Origin: Polyodon spathula | Taxonomy: Eukaryota > Chordata > Actinopteri > Acipenseriformes > Polyodontidae | Direction of reading: 5' to 3' | Length of the DNA stretch: 64,000 nt | NCBI RefSeq assembly: GCF_017654505.1 | Contig: NC_054553.1 | Coordinates: 1,354,501 to 1,418,500 of the forward strand | Shown: piece by piece, positions 63,361 through 64,000 of the stretch | Position numbering within the stretch: the first letter of the stretch is position 1 | Layout: every line of letters starts with the position of its first letter | The notes under the pieces: model-generated | The model's database searches: none | The model's input: the letters and a program-made list of their open reading frames with translations, nothing else | What the model was told of the DNA's origin: nothing | Translations under genes and position numbers: made by a program

Positions 63361-64000
63361 ATAGCAAATGTCCAAGGTTGTTCAGGGAAGACGATAGCAG
63401 TTACTCATTTATAACAAACTTCACACAGAAATACATCTACGAACAGGTTACACATTTTATCAGAGATGTTGAGATACCTGAAATGCCTGTCTATAGCTAA
63501 CAATTTGGTATAACCCATGCGTATGTCAGCCTGTCTGGCTCTTGATAATAAGATATGAAATCTACGGTAGAGCAATATAGTGTATGTTTGCATTTGCATG
63601 TATTTGCCAGTGATAGGGCATATCTTTTTTTTTTTTTAAATATGTAATTAAATTGATTTAGAATCTGCTGTTTCATCCATCTGTCTTTCTATGTAGTCAT
63701 ATGTCCATTGGTCATCATTTGTTTGTCTCTCAATGAATCCCTTGCCCAGATGTTTCCATTTTGAATGCTCACTGCCCCCTCTGGATGTGCCCATTGTAAG
63801 AGTTTTTTTTTTTTTTTATGAATTGTTGGGCCACAGTTGGCAGCCAACCTAGTAAATGATGTCTTTGTCTAAGCAATACTGCTTGTGACCTCAGGTTATA
63901 GAAAACATATTGAAATGATGTTCTTTTTTGACTTGACCTTACTTTCTGGCACTTGCATTTGGCGCCTACAAAGTTAACATTCAACAGGTCCTTACAGCTC
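63361..64000. other. intergenic sequence at right edge, nothing recognised
   Basis: Unique AT-rich sequence with T-runs near 63627 and 63805. Short open frames have no recognisable motif. Confidence 0.5.

Overview
The window is vertebrate nuclear DNA. It is dominated by non-coding sequence and carries one recognisable protein-coding gene on the plus strand: an ephrin-B gene whose residues match ephrin-B1 (efnb1). Four coding exons are present. They correspond to exons 2-5 of the usual five-exon ephrin-B gene and lie at 30350-30627, 50837-50929, 54661-54789 and 56619-57007. All junctions have AG/GT borders, GTAAG-type donors and matching codon phases. Joined, they give about 296 residues: most of the receptor-binding domain, the stalk, the membrane helix and the full cytoplasmic tail ending in a PDZ ligand. 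Exon 1 (signal peptide and first strand) was not found and most likely lies left of position 1.

Layout: 1-30349 is probably the 3' part of a very long intron 1, with long AT tracts, other microsatellites, homopolymers and a few stretches that read like non-coding regulatory DNA. Intron 2 (30628-50836) holds SINE-like fragments, a small repeat with short inverted ends, palindromic factor-binding candidates, a self-complementary GT/AT/AC microsatellite and a frameshifted L1-type LINE remnant ending about 130 bp before exon 3. Intron 3 (50930-54660) has a T39 tract and a long CA repeat. Intron 4 (54790-56618) looks ordinary. The 3' UTR begins at 57008, with poly(A)-signal candidates at 58133, 58974 and 60828. 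The remainder is intergenic and contains an eight-unit ~40-bp minisatellite and an (ATTG)n-tailed LINE/SINE 3' end.

The organism is probably a ray-finned fish. The LINE/SINE 3' tail, tRNA-derived SINE heads and abundant CA/AT microsatellites are fish-like. The large introns and the human-like ephrin-B1 sequence lean towards a non-teleost such as a sturgeon, paddlefish or gar relative, but this is a tentative guess.

I found no bacterial-type system, CRISPR array, canonical tRNA or rRNA gene, and no second protein-coding gene. No novel multi-gene system is visible. The observations worth following are the repeats and palindromic candidate regulatory sites in the introns.
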